Shown here: in pieces, positions 13,007 through 14,359 of the stretch
How the letters are laid out: each line of letters opens with the position of its first letter
How positions within the stretch are numbered: position 1 is the first letter of the stretch
Assembly (NCBI GenBank): GCA_005888335.1
Contig: VAWY01000191.1
Location: forward strand, 1 to 14,359
DNA: 14,359 bases
DNA from: Actinomycetota bacterium
GTDB taxonomy: Bacteria; Actinomycetota; Thermoleophilia; Solirubrobacterales; Solirubrobacteraceae
Direction of reading: 5' to 3'
The notes under the pieces: generated by a model
What the model saw: only the letters and a program-made list of their open reading frames with translations
What the model was told of the DNA's origin: nothing
The model's database searches: none
Program-made: the position numbers and the translations under genes

Positions 13007-14359
13007 GCCACGCGCTCGAGGTCATCGGGATCATCGCCGCGGCGCTGCTGGCCGGCGGGGCGATCGTCGCCACGTCGGTGCGCGCGCGGGCCGCGGCCGC
13101 GCTCGGCGCGCTCGCCCTGGCGCCCGCGCTGCTGATCGCCGACATCTGGCACTCGCCGCAGCTGGCGTCGCTGCGCGACCGGCCCGCGGCCGCAGTGGGG
13201 GCCGCCCTGCTCGGGCTGGTCGCCGTCGCCGGCCTGGCGCTGCTCCTGCACCGCCGCCCGCCGCTCATGCCGCTGCTCGCGGTCGCCGCGCTGCCCTTCC
13301 GCATCCCGATCTCCGCGGGCGGGTCGACGGCGAGCCTGCTGGTGCCGCTCTACCTCGTCGTCGCCGCCGGCCTGCTCGCCTACGCGGTGCCGCGGCTGCG
13401 CGGGGAGGACGACGACGCCCCGCACCCGCCGCGAGCCCTGGAGTGGCTGCTGGCGGCGGCGCTCGTGCTCTACGCCGTGCAGTCGGCGTGGTCGAGCGAC
13501 TTCGAGAAGGCGCTCCAGCAGGTCGCGTTCTTCTACGTGCCGTTCGCGCTGCTGTTCTGCCTGCTGCGCGAGGTCGCCTGGACGCCGCGGCTGCTCGCCG
13601 CGTGCCTCGGGGTGCTCGTCGCGCTCGCCGTGGTGTTCGTCGGGATCGGCTTCGTCGAGTACGCGCGCAAGGAGCTGTTCCTCAACCCGAAGGTGATCAC
13701 CGCCAACCAGTTCGAGGACTACTTCCGCGTCAACTCGCTGTTCTTCGACCCGAACATCTACGGGCGGTTCCTCGCGCTCGTCATGCTCGCCGTCACGGCG
13801 GCCGTGCTGTGGCGCGCGCGCACGCGCGACGCGGTGGCCGGCGGCGTGGTGCTCGCGGTGCTCTGGGGCGGGCTGCTCGTCACGTTCTCGCAGTCGAGCT
13901 TCGCGGCGCTGCTCGCCGGGCTCGGCGTGCTCGCCGCCCTGCGCTGGAGCGCGCGCCAGACCGCGCTCGTCGCCGGCGCTCTGGCCGTGGTGGCCGTGGC
14001 CTTCGTGATCGTCGCGCCGGGGGCGGTGCACCTCGACCTCGGCTCGTCGGCCTCGGCCGACCGCGCGACGAGCGGGCGCGTGGACCTCATCGCCGGCGGG
14101 CTGCGCCTGTTCGGCGACGCGCCGGTGCTCGGCCACGGATCGGCGTCGTTCGCGCGCGAGTACCGCCGCCACGAGGACGCCTCGAGCCGCCGTGCCGTGT
14201 CGGCGTCGCACACGATCCCCGTGACCGTGGCGGCCGAGCAGGGGATCGTGGGGCTCGCCGTGTACCTCGCGCTGCTCATCGCGGCGTTCGTGCGGCTGGC
14301 GCGGGGGGCGCGGTGGTCGGCGGCGCGCGCGTTCGCCGTCGCGGCGTTCGCGGGGCTCG
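13003..14359 (+). CDS. O-antigen ligase/polymerase family membrane protein (partial, 3' end outside window)
   Basis: From ATG 13003 the frame stays open to the last base, giving 452 residues with no stop, so the gene is truncated by the window edge. About a dozen hydrophobic segments are seen, for example near 8-22, 33-48, 66-82, 112-128, 172-187, 198-217, 254-270, 280-312, 321-338 and 408-430. Family motifs of Wzy/WaaL-type proteins are present: FFDPNIYGRFLAL (247-259), FSQSSFAALLAGLG (295-308), SGRVDLIAGG...LGHGSASF (357-383) and ASHTIPVTVAAEQGIVGL (401-418) with the conserved His in the large extracytoplasmic loop. It would polymerise or transfer undecaprenyl-linked glycan outside the membrane. 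The start overlaps the preceding stop (ATGA), so it is the fourth gene of a coupled series. Ligase versus polymerase cannot be decided from sequence. Confidence 0.9.
   Translation, partial: MSHALEVIGIIAAALLAGGAIVATSVRARAAAALGALALAPALLIADIWHSPQLASLRDRPAAAVGAALLGLVAVAGLALLLHRRPPLMPLLAVAALPFRIPISAGGSTASLLVPLYLVVAAGLLAYAVPRLRGEDDDAPHPPRALEWLLAAALVLYAVQSAWSSDFEKALQQVAFFYVPFALLFCLLREVAWTPRLLAACLGVLVALAVVFVGIGFVEYARKELFLNPKVITANQFEDYFRVNSLFFDPNIYGRFLALVMLAVTAAVLWRARTRDAVAGGVVLAVLWGGLLVTFSQSSFAALLAGLGVLAALRWSARQTALVAGALAVVAVAFVIVAPGAVHLDLGSSASADRATSGRVDLIAGGLRLFGDAPVLGHGSASFAREYRRHEDASSRRAVSASHTIPVTVAAEQGIVGLAVYLALLIAAFVRLARGARWSAARAFAVAAFAGL

Noticed and set aside
12442..14211. Minus-strand open frame of 589 codons across the dimethylformamidase-like and O-antigen ligase-like genes.
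   Set aside because: Translation is Arg/Gln/Glu/His-rich low complexity. The plus strand carries conserved motifs and membrane helices, so this is a shadow.

Overview
The window is very GC-rich (about 70% or more by eye), densely packed and almost without intergenic DNA. Shine-Dalgarno signals are weak or absent, and GTG and overlapping starts are common. Codon third positions are almost all G or C. Together with proteins such as a stand-alone LytR_C protein and FlgD-Ig/dimethylformamidase-like proteins, this suggests a high-GC actinobacterium, plausibly of the Solirubrobacterales/Thermoleophilia type. That placement is inference from composition and gene content; there is no rRNA in the window. 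The theme is assembly of a surface polysaccharide.

Layout. (1) Bases 112-1158, plus strand: a PLP-dependent DegT/DnrJ/EryC1-type sugar aminotransferase whose true start is probably upstream of the first conventional start codon. (2) Bases 1155-6561, minus strand: a two-gene unit. A 1348-residue multidomain protein comes first (GT-A-like domain, family 2 glycosyltransferase, an extra GT-associated domain, FkbM methyltransferase, DUF268, and a C-terminal SAM-methyltransferase-like domain). One base downstream is a second family 2 glycosyltransferase. The unit converges on the aminotransferase, and the two stop codons share a single CTAG. (3) Bases 6622-14359, plus strand, divergent from unit 2 across 60 bp: a membrane-bound CapD/PglF/WbpM-type nucleotide-sugar 4,6-dehydratase, a LytR_C membrane protein, a phosphosulfolactate synthase (ComA family), a histidine phosphatase, a secreted/anchored protein with FlgD-Ig-like and dimethylformamidase-like domains, and an O-antigen ligase/polymerase family membrane protein that runs off the window end. 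The last four genes overlap one another by 4 bases (GTGA, GTGA, ATGA), so they look translationally coupled.

How the parts may work together: the dehydratase and aminotransferase would supply amino-deoxy nucleotide sugars, the glycosyltransferase/methyltransferase proteins would build and methylate the glycan, and the O-antigen ligase-like protein would polymerise or transfer it. The least expected element is a sulfonate-biosynthesis enzyme (ComA) with a phosphatase inside this operon, which raises the untested possibility of a sulfolactate- or coenzyme M-related branch linked to the cell surface. I see no tRNA, rRNA, CRISPR array, insertion sequence or convincing intrinsic terminator, and no gene-free stretch over 300 bases.
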